From Gavia stellata (taxonomy: Eukaryota; Chordata; Aves; Gaviiformes; Gaviidae), in NCBI RefSeq assembly GCF_030936135.1, contig NC_082634.1, positions 74,501-138,500 of the forward strand: a stretch of 64,000 nt of DNA, in the 5' to 3' direction. Shown piece by piece: positions 48,175 to 59,975 of this stretch (position 1 is the first letter of the stretch; the number at the start of each line of letters is the position of its first letter). Under the pieces are notes generated by a model. It was not told where the DNA came from and did not search any database. It saw only the letters and a list, made by a program, of their open reading frames with translations. The position numbers and the translations under genes are program-made.

Positions 48175-51100
48175 CCTGCAGGATCTCATCCGGCAGCACG
48201 GGGTTGGCGAGGTAGAGGTCGGTCTCCCGCGCCGTGCTGGCCTCCCGCAGCCCCTCCACCAGGCGCCGGTACTCCTCCGCCAGCCGCCGCGCGTCCGTCT
48301 CCTTGATCCTGCGGCAGAGGGGCACGGTGGGGACGCGGTGACGGGGGGGCAGGGGGACACAACGGGGACAACGGGGGAGGAGGTGTGGGACACGCTCACT
48401 TTTGGATGGTGGCCTGGAGCGTGGCCACGTTGGCCTGGCAGCGGTCCAGCGTCCGGCGTGTGATGTTCACCCCCATGGAGTCAATGCAGACGTTGTCTGC
48501 GGAGACAGAGGATGGTGTCACCCCCCCCCACCCCGGGTGACCCAGGGGACAGTGGGTGACACCCTAAAAACGGGTTTGGGGGGGCACCGACCAATGTTGT
48601 GGGCTTCGTCGAAGACCACGACCGACTTCTTGGCCAGCTCCTTGGACACCAGGTCGGCGATTTTGGGATCCAGCAGGTAGTGGTAGCTGTAGACGACGAT
48701 GTTGGCGTGGAGGATCTGCCGGAGGAGGGAACATGGGGACATTTGGGGACATTTAGGGACAGATGAGCCGCCCCGGAGCCGATCCCAGCCCCCCGCACAC
48801 CCCCGTACCGAGTAGCGGGCGAGGAAATAGGGGCACCAGCCCTTCTGGCGGCCGTGGGCCTTCAGGTCGTCCAGGTTATAGATGCCGTAGGGGATGGGCA
48901 CCTCGCGCCCATGGGTGTCGAACTCCTGGGGGAGACCCCGGGGGGAGCAGCTGCAGGTCCCCGGGGAGACCCCCAGGATGGGTGGGGGGAAGCTGGGGGG
49001 CAGGGGGAGGCACCCCGAGGCGGGAGGGTGCTGTGGCGGGGGGCAGGGGATTGGGGAAGGGGGGGGATATGGGTGCAGGGTGGAGGTGGGTTGTGTCCGG
49101 GGGCACCCTAGGGTGCTGGGAAGCTGTGTGGGGAATGGGAGTCACCAGGGGCAGCTCAGGAGCCAGATGGGAAATGGGGGGGTACCCAAGGGTGCTCGGG
49201 AGGCAGAGGGGGAATGAAGGGGGCCCCAATATGCTTGGGAGATGGGTGGGGATCTGGGGGGACTCCAGGGTGCTCAGGGCTCAGGAGCCAGATGGGAAAT
49301 GGGGGGGCACCCAAGGGTGTTCGGGAGGCAGAGGGGGAACGAAGGGGACCCCAATATGCCTGGGAGATGGGTGGGGATCTGGGGGGACTCCAGGGTGCTC
49401 AGGACCCAAGTTAGGGAATGGGAGCACCCAAGGGTGCTCAAGAGCTAGATGGGGAATGGGGGGCACCCCAGGGTGCTCAGGAGCTGGATGGCGAATGGGA
49501 GCACCCAAGGGTGCTCAAGAGCCAGATGGGGAATGGGGGGCACCCCAGGGTGCTCAGGACCCAAGTTAGGGAATGGGAGCACCCAAGGGTGCTGTGGGCC
49601 TGGTCAGGGAACAGGAGGCACCCAAGGGTGCTGGGGAGCGGGGGCACCTCAGGGTGCCGGGAGCTGCCAGGGACACCCCAGGGCACCCAGGAGCTGGCAG
49701 GAGACTGGGGGGCACGTGGGGGTCCCCAGGTGCCATCGGGGCTCCCCAGGCAGGGGAAGGCAGGACACTTGGGTGCCTGTCAGGGACACGGGGACCCTTG
49801 GGTGCCCGTCAGAGGATCTGGGGGATCCCTCACCTCGAAGAAGCGGCAGGCAGGCAGGGATCCATCGCGCTGGTGCTGCGCCCGCACGTAGGAGGCCGTC
49901 AGGCTCAGGCACCGGCTGTCCACCTCCTTCCCGAAGCGCAGCGAGGACACCTGCCCCCCCGCGATCACCCCGCTGTCACCGTGTCCCCCCCGGGATCACC
50001 CCCGCCCCCCGGGGGATCCACGGTCTCCTGCCCACCTCAGGGTGGATGCAGAGGTTCTTCCTGGAGCTCAGCGCCAGCCCCAGGAATGGCACCTTCTCCC
50101 CCAGCTCCTTCTCGTAGAAATCCATCAGCTTCCGCAGCTCCTCGATGACCTGCAGCGGAGACGCTCAGACGGATCCCTCGGGATCCCCTCGGGGATCTGC
50201 TCCCCCCACCTTTCCCCCAGCTCCTCATCCCACCTTCTCAATCTCCGGCACTGTGCGGGAGCAGTAGATGAGTTTGGTGACATCCAGCGGCCGGGCCTGG
50301 GGAGAGAAGCGATGCTAGGATCTGCGGCGCTGAGATCGGCCGGGATCTGCTGGGATCGGGCACCGGCACTCACCCGCTGATAGGCGACGATGAGCGACAG
50401 CAGCGAGACGGTCTTCCCAGTCCCCGAGGGCATCTCCAGCACGCCGTGGCCCTGCCGAGAGCAGCGGCGTCACCCCGGTGGGGACGTCCCCAGGGGTGGG
50501 TGGATCCCGGCCCGCCAGGGACTGCCAGATCCCGCCGTACCTTGGCGTCTAAGGTCCTCTTGAGCTCCAGCATGTAGGAGAACTGCTCGGGGTAGATGTA
50601 GTCGTAGGGGAAGTAGACCAGGAGCCCATCGATGTTGAGCCTGCGGAGGGGCCAGGGAAAGGAGGATTCCCGCAAGGGATCCCGCCAGCTCCCACCCCAG
50701 AGAGGAGCCTGGCGCCTGGCTGATCCCTCCTCGCCCTGGGATCGGGTGCCCCAGCCCACCCGTGCCGTCTCTGCTCTTGGCAGGTCTGTGATGGTGGCCG
50801 GGATCCAGTGGGTGACCCGGTGGGGGGGTCACAGTGCTGAAGTGGCCCCGGGGAGCCCCTGCGGGTCTCAGCTCTCCATCACTGCCCCGGCAGGGATCCA
50901 CTCTGCGGCCAAGACTGCCAGGGATCGCTAGGGATCCCGGCCCTCCGGTGGGCTTGGCACCCCCTGGGATCCATTAGGATCCCGGCCCTCCCGTGGGCTT
51001 GGCACCCCCTGGGATCCATTGGGATCCCGGCCCTCCCGGGGGCTTGGCACCCCGTGGGATCCACCGGGATCCCGGCCCTCCCGGGGGCTTGGCACCCCCT

Positions 51101-51595
51101 GGGATCCACCGGGATCCCGGCCCTCCCGGGGGCTTGGCACCCCCTGGGATCCACCGGGATCCCGGCCCTCCCGGGGGCTTGGCACCCCCTGGGATCCACC
51201 GGGATCCCGGCCCTCCCGTGGGCTTGGCACCCCCTGGGATCCACCGGGATCCCGGCCCTCCCGTGGGCTTGGCACCCCGTGGGATCCACCGGGATCCCGG
51301 CCCTCCCGGGGGCTTGGCACCCCCTGGGATCCACCGGGATCCTGGCCCTCCCGGGGGCTTGGCACCCCCTGGGATCCACCGGGATCCCGGCCCTCCCGTG
51401 GGCTTGGCATCCCCTGGGATCCACCGGGATCCCGGCCCTCCCGGGGACTTGGCACCCCCTGGGATCCATTGGGATCCCGGCCCTCCCGGGGACTTGGCAC
51501 CCCCTGGGGTCCCCCGCGATCCCGGCCCTCCCGTGGCCGCCCCCACCCTCGATCCCGGCCCCCGGGATCCCCCCGCCCCTCCCCGCTCACTTCAT
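48175..51595 (-). CDS. ERCC2: ERCC2 (XPD), TFIIH 5'-3' helicase (N-terminal ~316 residues)
   Basis: Ten 5' exons: 51595-51591, 50640-50541, 50451-50374, 50296-50234, 50149-50036, 49950-49834, 48925-48809, 48715-48592, 48496-48400, 48308-48175. Exon 1 codes MK only, as in human. Sequence: [20 protein letters not shown], Walker A PSGTGKT, the four iron-sulphur cysteines ([29 protein letters not shown]), the DEAH box [11 protein letters not shown], and the arch domain to [14 protein letters not shown] opens DNA in nucleotide excision repair and supports TFIIH structure in transcription. Residues after about 316 of ~760 fall in the gap. Two ATTGG (inverted CCAAT) boxes at 51677-51681 and 51714-51718 mark the promoter. 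No internal frame break was seen. Confidence 0.96.
48990..49690. repeat. ~45-50 bp minisatellite in ERCC2 intron 6
   Basis: Units with 'cacccaagggtgctcaggag' and 'agatggggaatggggggc', about 14 copies. It lies between the exons ending RFFE and starting EFDTHGRE. Confidence 0.8.
50940..51545. repeat. 45-bp minisatellite in ERCC2 intron 1
   Basis: About 13 copies of a 45-base unit ('ggcac' anchors at 50956, 51001, 51046 and 51091), very homogeneous, containing GGGATCC and 'cccggccctcccgggggctt'. It has no stop in any of six frames, so open frames of 190-290 codons run through it; none is a gene. Confidence 0.95.
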
Positions 51596-52239
51596 GGCTC
51601 CCGCCGCTTCCACACGCCGCCGGCTCCGACGCGGCCCCGCCCCTCCAGTCCCCACCTCAGTCCGCCCCGCCCTCCCATTGGCCGGCGCGCTCCCACCCCG
51701 CCTCTCCGTTCCGATTGGCCGCATGCGCTGCCCATCACGGCTCAAGGGCGTGGCCATGCCAGCAGTGGGCGGGAACGGCGGTGTGCCGGGAAAGCAATCG
51801 ACCGCCGAGGGCAGCGAGTTGAGCGCCGAGCCACGGAGCGGGCAGCGCTAAGGTGACCCGAGGGGACTGTCCCCATAACGGGGCAGTGTCACCCCACGGG
51901 CGTGTCACCCACCCCCCCGTCCCGAGTGGGGTGTCCCCACCCGTGTCTGGAGCAGGGTGTCATCTCCCGGTCTGGTACGGGGTGTCCCCACCCGTGTCAC
52001 CCCCCCCAGTCCAGAGCACGGTGTCCCCACTCATGTCACCCTCCCCGGTCCTGAGTGGGTTGTCCCCATTCCTCTTCTCCCCCCCCGTGAGCCCCCCGGC
52101 CGGATTCTGGGGACACGGTGGCACGGACAGACATCTCAAAGAGCTTTATGGCACAACCCCCCTCTCGGGGGGGGGGTCCCCAAACCAATATGGGGCCCCA
52201 GACTTGGGGGGGGTCAAGTGTGGGTCCATCACTGCTGGG
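51596..52239. other. ERCC2 promoter and DLL3 3' flank
   Basis: 51596-51760 is CpG-rich with CCAAT boxes (ERCC2 promoter). 51850-52080 is a degenerate 'ggtgtccccacccgtgtc' repeat. A variant poly(A) signal CATAAA on the minus strand at 52145-52150 may end DLL3. Confidence 0.55.
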
Positions 52240-55200
52240 TCACACCTGGGGGGGAAGAGGAGAAATGGGGGGTTAAAGGGGTAGGGGGGGAGAAATGGGG
52301 GGTGCTGGGGGGGTCTTGTGGGGCTCACCCGGGTGGCGGAGGCACGCGGCAGCCGCCGCTCCCTCCCCGGGGGGTTTGCGCCGGGGGCCCCCCCTGTCTC
52401 CGCCACGCGGCTGCTGCAGAAAAAGCGCGTGAGACCCCCAAAATCAGTGTGTGTGTGTCCCCCCACTCCCCAAAATCCCCCTCCAAATCTCACCTCTCCC
52501 CCGGCAGCCGCCGGCGCCGCCGCGCTGCCAGCGCCAGCCCCACGCCGGGGCCCAGCAGGGCGAGGGGGAGGGCGCAGGCAAGGGCGAGGGGCGCGGGGGG
52601 GCGGCGCTGGGGGGCCGGGGGGGGCCCCCCAACCTCCTCCTCGCACCGGGACCCCATAAACCCGGGGGGGCAGGCGCAGACGTGGCCGGAGAAGTGGGTG
52701 TAGCAGGTGGCACCGTTCAGGCAGGGGCCGGAGGCGCAGGCGTCGGCGCGGCGTCGGCAATCGGCGCCGGCATAGCCGAGGGTGCAGGAGCAGGTGAAGG
52801 TGTTGGCGCCGTCCTGGCAGGTGCCCCCGTTGGCGCAGGGGTTGGGGGTACAGTCGTCGGCGTTGCGTTCGCACCGGCGCCCCGAAAAACCCGGCCGGCA
52901 TTTGCAAATGGCACCGCGACCCAAGTCCCGGCACTGGCCACCTGCGCCGGGGAGGGGGTCAGCGACGCCGAAGCATGCCGGGGGCCACGACGGCTGGGGT
53001 CAGGGGGGACGCTCACCGTGCAGGCAGAGGTGGTCAGCGCAGCGGTCGGCACGGCGCTCGCAGTTGGAGCCGCGGAAGCCGGGGGGGCAGCGGCAGGTGT
53101 AGCCGGCACCGGGGGCCGGGGCGGGGGCACAGGCGCCGCCATTGAAGCAGGGACCGAGGGCACACGGGGATGGCGGCACCTCCGGGAGAGGCTCCGGTAT
53201 CGCCAACTGCCCTGCGGCCGGCAGCAATGCCGACGACACTGGTGCTTCAGGGGCCGTTGCTGGTGCTGCCGGTGCCACCGCTGGCGCTTCTGGGGCCGCT
53301 GCTGATGCCACCGGTACCACCACTGGCGCTTCCAGGGCCACCGCCGGTGCTGCTGGTGCTGCTGCCGGTGCTCCCAGGGCCACAGCCGGTGCTGCCGGCA
53401 CTGCTGCCGGTGCTACTGGGGCCTCCACTGCTGCTGGTGCTGCCGGTGGCCGTCCGGGGCCAGGGGTGTCACAGCGCGTCACCGGGGATTCGCTCCCATG
53501 ACCCTGCATGGGCAGCGCCATTACCGGGACGGTGGGGACGGTTGGTATCAGAGCCCCCCCGGTGTGGACATAGGGGTGCCCGGAAGCACCAGGGGGTCCC
53601 TGGGGGAGCCAGGGGGGGCTCCCTGGGTGACACGGGGGTGCTGGTGGAGGGAAGGCGAGTCCCACTCACCATGCAGGTGCCCCCGTTGGTGCAGGCACTG
53701 CCATCGGTGCCAGGCGGGGCGCAGGCCTCCCGGCACCCACCTGTGGGGAGAGAGCAGGGTGTCAGGGGCACCCCAAAACCCAGGGGACACCCCAGGGGGT
53801 GCTGGGGGCCTCCCAAGAAAGTCAGGGGAGCACTGGGGGGGAAGGGTGCCGGGGCCCCCCTCCAGGGGACAGGGGTACTCACGGTGGGCACAGCAGTGGG
53901 GCCAGCAGCGGTTTGGGGGGCGACAGGCGGTGGTGAGGGGGCAGCGGCGGGCGCAGGGGGGGCAGCGGGGAGCACAGCGGGGGCCGCGGGCCGGGGGGCG
54001 GCAGCGCAGGCGGGTGCCGAAGCGCAGACCCCCCCCGGCCCCACCCCGCCAGGGACCCCCAGGGGAGAGGTGCTGCCGGGCCACCACACGCCCCAAGAGC
54101 CGGTCCTGGGGCCCTGGGGCACCCGTCAGCACCCACAGCCCCGCCGGACCCCCCTTTGCCCCTCTAACCCTCCCTCTCTCTGCCTCCCCCCTAGTCCACG
54201 AATTCCCATTCCCCCACCCCAAAACCCAGGACTTCCCTCTGCCCCCCAAACCCTAATTTGCCCCCCATAACCCCCATCTGCCCTCCCAATCCCTATTTGT
54301 CCCCCATTTACCCCCTGGAACCCCCATTTGCCCCCCCCAATGCTCCAGGCTCTCATCTGCTCCCCCTTTATCCCTCATCCACCCCTTATGGGACCTCTAT
54401 CCCCCCCCCCCCCCGCAAATACCCAGGGCCCCTTTTTGTCCCCCTAGCACCCCCATTTGTTCCCCCCAAACCCCATGGACCCCCAAGTCCCCCCCACTCA
54501 CCCCCAGAGCCTTTGGCCTCCTCCAGCCGCCATGACTCGATGACGAGGGAAATAGTGCCCTGGGGAGGGGGGGGCAAAAATTAAGGGGGTGTCATTCCTG
54601 GTCCCTTGGGGGTTCCAGGACCATGGGGGGGGGGGGGGGGGGCAGACTTCGGGGGGAGTGGTCCTCACCGGCCAGGGAAAAGCAAAGGGCAGGCGGAGGA
54701 TGCGGGGGGCCCCCGGGGCAGGGGGGGGTCCGGGGGGGCTGTGGGTGACCCCCAGGCTGCAGCCGACCCCCCCGGGGGGCCGCAGACAGAGGCGAAAGAC
54801 GAGGCGACAGGAAGGGGGACCCCCACACGGTCCCCCTGGACCTCCCCGGGCTGACAGCACCCGCAGCTCCAGCACCCCGGCCGGCTGCACCTGTGGGCAG
54901 GCATCAGTGACCCAAACCCCCCCCCAGGACCCCCCCAGGACCCCAAGACCCACCCCCTCAGCACCCCAAAACACCCATCCAGGACCCTCCAGTACCCAAA
55001 TATTCCCCAAAGGTCCCCAAAATACCGCCCAGCACCCCACAAAGGCCCCTTAGAACTCCCCCCACATCCCAAACCTGCCCCAATGACCTCTACCAACTCC
55101 CCAGGAACACCCCAAATACCCCAGAGACCCCCAGCACTACAAACAGCCCCCCCGAGACCCCCACAACCCACCCCCCCACCCAATATCCCAAATAGCCCTC

Positions 55201-55427
55201 CTGGAACTCCCCCCCCGCCCCCACCAAGACCCCTGGGAACCACGAAGGGACACCTGAAACACCCCAGGATCTCCCTGATCCCCCCGGGGATCCCCCTAAA
55301 AATCACCAAGGGTCTCCCCCAGCCCCCTAAGACCCCCCTAAGACCCCCCCGGCCCCTTCCCCAGGGTCGGGCTCACCGGTGGGGGGCAGAGGAGGGCGAG
55401 GAGGGCGGCCAGCAGCAGCGCAGCCAT
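52240..55427 (-). CDS. DLL3: DLL3, delta-like 3 Notch-pathway ligand
   Basis: Exons: 55427-55377, 54890-54669, 54559-54502, 54113-53883, 53740-53670, 53503-53017, 52941-52494, 52413-52329, 52245-52240; 552 residues (human 618). Signal peptide MAALLLAALLALLCPPP; MNNL region (VLELRVLSARGG, SLVIESWRLEEA); a Cys-rich DSL-like segment; then EGF repeats, of which four are complete (CFNGGACAP, CLHGGQCRDLG, CANGGTCQDGANTFTCSC, CLNGATCYTHFSGHVCACPPG). A transmembrane helix (LALACALPLALLGPGVGLAL) is followed by RRRRR and a short cytoplasmic tail. The last three EGFs match human DLL3 closely, and the TIMM50-SUPT5H neighbours agree. DLL3 inhibits Notch in cis during somitogenesis. The first EGF is degenerate, and an Ala/Pro-rich linker of ~70 residues separates it from the rest. 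The C-terminus stops soon after the membrane and may be incomplete. Confidence 0.9.
53215..53450 (-). repeat. DLL3: In-frame Ala/Pro/Val-coding repeat within DLL3
   Basis: Degenerate 15-60 base repeats of GCTGG/CCGGTG type, encoding runs such as [19 protein letters not shown] and EAPAVAPAAPATAPEAP. The exon stays open across it, and the flanking EGF sequence remains in frame. Confidence 0.85.
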
Positions 55428-55850
55428 GGCTGGCACCGTGAGGGGGGGCCGGATCCGGGCCGGGGGTCCCGTCTGGTCCCGGGGCTCAGCAGGGTCTGAG
55501 CCCAACGCCCCCCCCCCGACCCCTTTCTAAGGACCAAACCCCGCCCGCTGCTCGCAGGACACGCCCCCTCCCACCCTCTGCTCGCTGGCCACGCCCCCAA
55601 AGGGGAGGCAGCCTTCCCCCCCCATCCCAAAAGGGGGATCCGGCCTCATAAACCCACCCCAAAGCACTCAGACCCGGCCCCACAACCTGCTCCTAAGCGC
55701 CTAGATCCGGCCCCATAGCCCACCTCCAAAACGGGCCCGGACCCAGCCCCATAACCCCCCCAAAAGGGCCCGGATCCGACGCAACGCCAGGGAGGAGGGG
55801 CCGCTCTGTGCCCCCCCCCAAGCAGCACAGTGCACCCGCAGCTCCACGTC
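55428..55850. other. DLL3 upstream region / TIMM50 downstream flank
   Basis: Contains two 'ggacacgcccc' / 'ggccacgcccc' elements (55558 and 55587) and short repeats of 'gggcccggatccg' type. No TATA box or gene recognised. Confidence 0.5.
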
Positions 55851-55854
55851 ACCC

Positions 55855-55860
55855 TTTATT
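55855..55860 (-). terminator. TIMM50: TIMM50 poly(A) signal AATAAA
   Basis: AATAAA on the minus strand about 270 bases past the TIMM50 stop. Confidence 0.82.
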
Positions 55861-56128
55861 CACCCCCACCGGGGTCGAGCCCTGTCCTCCCAAAACCCCC
55901 CAACCCCCCCCCCCCAAAACCGGGGCCGCGCCCGGCCCCACCCCGCCCCGCCCCGGGGCTGCCGGCGCCTCCGACCGCATCGTCCAGGTCCGGGTGACGC
56001 ATCACCCCCTGCTCCCGCCGCACTGGTGAACGGGGTGCGTGTCCCCCCCTTTCCGGGCCTCGCGCTGCTGACATCACGCCGACGTCCCACTGACATCACG
56101 GCACCGTCCCGATGACATCATGCTGACG

Positions 56129-59100
56129 TCACTGCTGCTTGGAGCGCGGCCAGAGGCGGCCGGCCAGGGCGCCCAGGAAGAGCCCCGTCGGCTTCTTGCC
56201 CTGCGCCAGTTCGGCCAGGCGTTGCTGCTCCTCCTGCGCCCCCGATTCAGGGCGAAAAACAGCCGTTACGGGCAATTAGGTGCTGCCACCCGCCCCCGTT
56301 GTGTTCTGTGTCCCCCCCGAACGCGTCCCCACCTCCTCCAGCTGTGACCGGCGTCGTTTAAAAGCCGCCAGCGGATCCTCCTCCAGCGCGTAATTCTCCA
56401 GCACCGTCCGCACGTCTTCCACCCCACTGAGGGCAATGGCTGCGGGGAGAGAAGGATGGGTTTGGGTGGGGTCGGGGACAAGGCGGGCGTGTTTGGGGAC
56501 GCATATACCCACTTTTGAGGAAAGCGGTGAGGTCGTAGAGCGCGCGGTCGTCGGAGCTGCCGTCCCAGCGGGGCAGTGCCAGCCCGTTGTAGGGCTGCAG
56601 GCAAAAGGCTTCTCGCCGGCAATCCACCACCACCACCTTGGCCGGGTCTCTGTTGAGGCAGGAGATGTCCTGGGGGGGGGACAGGGAGGGACAGAGAAGG
56701 GCTGGCAGAGGGTGGGGGGGCCACCGAAGTGCCTGTCCCCCTCCCCTGCCCTCCCTGGCCCCCCCACCTTGACGTGGTGCCCGTCCATGTAGCGGGTGGC
56801 GTCGCGGAAGAGGCGGTAGGAGACGAAGCCGTGGGGGTCCACGCTGTCAATGAGGGGGAAGGCAGTCTGGGGAGGGGGGGAATAGTGCGGGTGAGAGGGT
56901 GGGGGGCACCCCGTGGTGGCCCTGTCGCCCCCCGGGGTGGCCACGTCGCGCCCGCTTCGCGCTCACCATGCCAGTTTCGGAGGTGAAGATGACGATCTCG
57001 TAGAGGGGAGCGAGCTGCTGGAGGAGGCTCTCGATGCCCGGGCGCTTCTTGAAGCGCCAGCCGGTGACGAGCTGGTTTTGGGGGGGGACAAGGAGGTGTC
57101 ACGGGGGAGGTGTGGCAGTGGGAGGGGGGCACAGGAAGGCTTGGGGGACACTCACCGACCACTCAGGGTGCAGCAGGACGTCGGTGAGCTCAATGACGAG
57201 AGTGTAGGGGGGCTGGTAGTAGGGTTCGCGCAGGGGGTCCGGCAGCAGCTTGGGGCTGGTGGGCTCGATGATCATCTGCAGGGGGAGGTCAGGGGGAGGG
57301 ATGGAGCCCCCCAAGCGTGGGGACAAGCTACCAGCATGGGGACAAGAGACCCCAAAAGGGGACAGGGTCCCCGCAGGGGCAAGGGCTGGAGTGTGGGGAC
57401 GAAGCCCCCTCCAAAGTGGGGATGGGAGCCCCTGCCTTGTGACAAAAACCCCAAGGTGAGGAGGACAAGGACCCCAGATCGGTGACAGGGGACCCCAAAA
57501 CAGGGACAAATGTCCCCCAGAATGGGGACAAGGGACGCCAAAACAGGGACGTGACTCCCCAGCACCAGGACAAGGTCGCCAAAGAAAGGATGGGGATCCA
57601 AAATGCCCCCAAAATGGGGACGAAGCTCCCTGGGAGGGTGAAAAAGCTCTCGGGACGGGGATGGCCACCCCTGATTGGATGAAGGGCTCCCAAAATGGGG
57701 GGAATTCCGCCCCCCCCCCCCCCCCTTCAAATGGGTCCCCACACACCTGCCTGTAGTCCTTGAAGTACTTGTAGGTCCTACGGAGCTGCTGGATGCCCAC
57801 GGGATCTGCGGAGCCAAGGCCAGCACGGGTGAGGGTCACTCATGGTCCCTGCTGTTCCCAAGGCAGGGTGACAGTTCCCACACCTCCCCAGGATAAAGAC
57901 CAAAACGCCCCAAAAAAGCCCCTTTTGGGTAACAACGGGGTGTTAAAAATGTCATAAAATCCTCGACACCAAAGTGTCAAATGGCCCCGAGGATGCGACA
58001 CGTCCTCCGCCCTGCGGTGGCTGTCACCCCTCCAGGGGCATCTCGGGGTGTCACTCACCGCCATCGAACTCGTCGGGGATCTGCAGGGAGAAGAGGGAGG
58101 CGGAGGGTTAAGATGGGGACAGCAAGAAGGACATGGTGACACTGGAGGGGTCCGGGTGACACCAGAGGGGCAGTGTCACCGAGGGGGAAGGGACACGCGA
58201 GGCGACAGGAACAATTTGCAGGTAGGTGATGCCATTTCCGTGCAGTTTCCTTCCACCAACTGATGTCTCTGTCACCCCACTAGTGTCATTGTCACCTGCT
58301 CAGCGCCTCCCCCCCGTCACCCCGTTTGATGTCCCCGTGTACCCCCCCGCCCATCACCGGAGACAGGCAGCGCAATTCACACCTCTCCCTCCCCGGGGAG
58401 CTGCGCCACACATCAAAACCCCCCTCAACACCTCCCAAATTCTCCAAAAAAGGGAGTTTGAATGAGAAAAACACCTCCCCAGGATGTGACAAGGACTGCC
58501 AGACCCTTTGGGGGCATGCCACTCCCCTTCAGGACATATCACTCCCCGTGGGGACACGGGGCCCCACCCAATGCAAAGACCCCAAAATAAGGGGAAACGA
58601 CGGTGAAAGGGGACGAACGGGAGCACGTGGGGAAGGGAGGAAGGGGGGGAAGGTGCTAAGCCCCCATGATGTCCCCAAAGGGCAGGAAGGGGACATCGGC
58701 GCAGCCCCCCCCCGCCTAAAAAAGTGGGGGAGGACCCGCTGCTGAGCGCCCCTCACCTTGGCACCGTGCTCATCGACCGAGTTGCTGCCTGCAGGAGGGG
58801 AAGAGCGGAGGTGAGGAGGGGCTGCGGTGGCACCGGCGTCAGGGGGGGACATGTGGGGGATGCTAGGAACTCACCAAAGATATAGATGATCGCCACGCCA
58901 GTGCTGGCGCCCAGCAGCCCCGCCACGCGCAGGGCCAGCCGCCGGGCAGCCGCCATCCGCTCCCGCCTCCGCCGCTCTTCCTCCTCCTCCTCCTCTGGGC
59001 CAGGGGTGTGTCCCAGGGGTCCCTCTGCTGCCTGCGGGGTGGGGGGACATGGAGGGAGGGGACACACGGTGAGCCTGGGGGACAAGGGGGTAGCCCTAGG

Positions 59101-59975
59101 GATGGCTGAGGGGTTTGGGAACACCCAGGGTGCCCCCAGCACAGCCAGGGACACTTGGGGACAGCTGGGGAGGTCTGAGGATGGCCAGAGACATCCAGGG
59201 AACCCCACGGACAGCCAAAGAGCCTCCTAGGACCTTTAGGGACACTTGGGGATACCTGGGGAGCTCTAGGGATGTCTGAGGACGACCAGACACATCCAGG
59301 GAGCTCCAGGGACAGGGAGGGACACCCAGGGAGCCCCAGAGGCTCTTGGGGCCCCCTAGAGATGTCTGAGGATGACCAGGGACACCCGGGGAGCGCCACA
59401 GACACCCCGGGAGCCCTGGGGATGTCCGAGGATGGCCAGGGACACCCATGGAACCTCAGGGACCCCTGAAGACACCCATGGAGCCCTACGGATGGCCGAG
59501 GATGACCGGGAACACCCAGGGAGTCCAAGGGACCCCACTGGAGCCCTAGGGATGACCGAGCATGGCCAGGGACAGCCGGGGAGCCCTGGGAACACCCAGG
59601 GACAGGTACAGAGCCCCAGCGACCCCCGGGGAGGGCCGGGAACCCCCGAGGACACCCGGGGAGGGCCAGGGACGGCCGCGGAGCCCTGGGCCGGGAAGGG
59701 CCCGAACAGCCTAGGGACATGTAGGGACACCCGTGGAGCCCCCGTGCCCCAACAGCCCCGCGGGGCCCTCACCGCCCCCTCAGGCCCAGCCCCAGGCCCA
59801 GCCCTACCCGCTGGGCTCAGCCCACCTGGTGGCGCCGCAGCCGCTCCCGCAGCACCGCCTCGGTGCCGGCGGTGCCACTGGCAGCCCGGGCGAGAGCGGC
59901 GCGGGCCCGGCGGGCCCCCAGGGCGGCGCGGGCACCGCAGGCCGCCACCGCCCGCCCCGCCACCACCGCCGCCAT
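56129..59975 (-). CDS. TIMM50: TIMM50, TIM23-complex receptor subunit
   Basis: Eleven exons close one frame of 370 residues: 59975-59826, 59031-58875, 58787-58756, 58080-58059, 57805-57747, 57275-57156, 57071-56967, 56866-56768, 56669-56513, 56439-56333, 56233-56129. The N-terminus is an Arg/Ala-rich mitochondrial presequence ([20 protein letters not shown]). A single transmembrane helix ([21 protein letters not shown]) follows an acidic and basic stretch, then the FCP1-like domain: [32 protein letters not shown] (the catalytic DxDx motif of phosphatases is not kept, as in other Tim50 proteins), [38 protein letters not shown], ending RLWPRSKQQ. Tim50 faces the intermembrane space and hands presequence proteins from TOM to TIM23. 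It lies immediately downstream of SUPT5H in the same orientation, as in human. Confidence 0.97.
57295..57690. repeat. ~30-bp repeat in TIMM50 intron 5
   Basis: Degenerate units 'ccccaaaatggggacaagg' between the exons ending DYRQ and starting MIIEP. Confidence 0.7.
59085..59700. repeat. ~27/54-bp minisatellite in TIMM50 intron 1
   Basis: Units based on 'ggacacccagggagccc' and 'gatgtctgaggatgaccagg', about 20 copies. The long minus-strand frame through it is an artefact of the repeat. Confidence 0.8.

Noticed and set aside
47672-48463. Frames running through the N gap
   Set aside because: Translation of N; the real exons on either side belong to CKM and ERCC2.
50879-51856. Six overlapping frames across ERCC2 intron 1
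   Set aside because: A consequence of a stop-free 45-base unit; ERCC2 exons 1 and 2 flank it.
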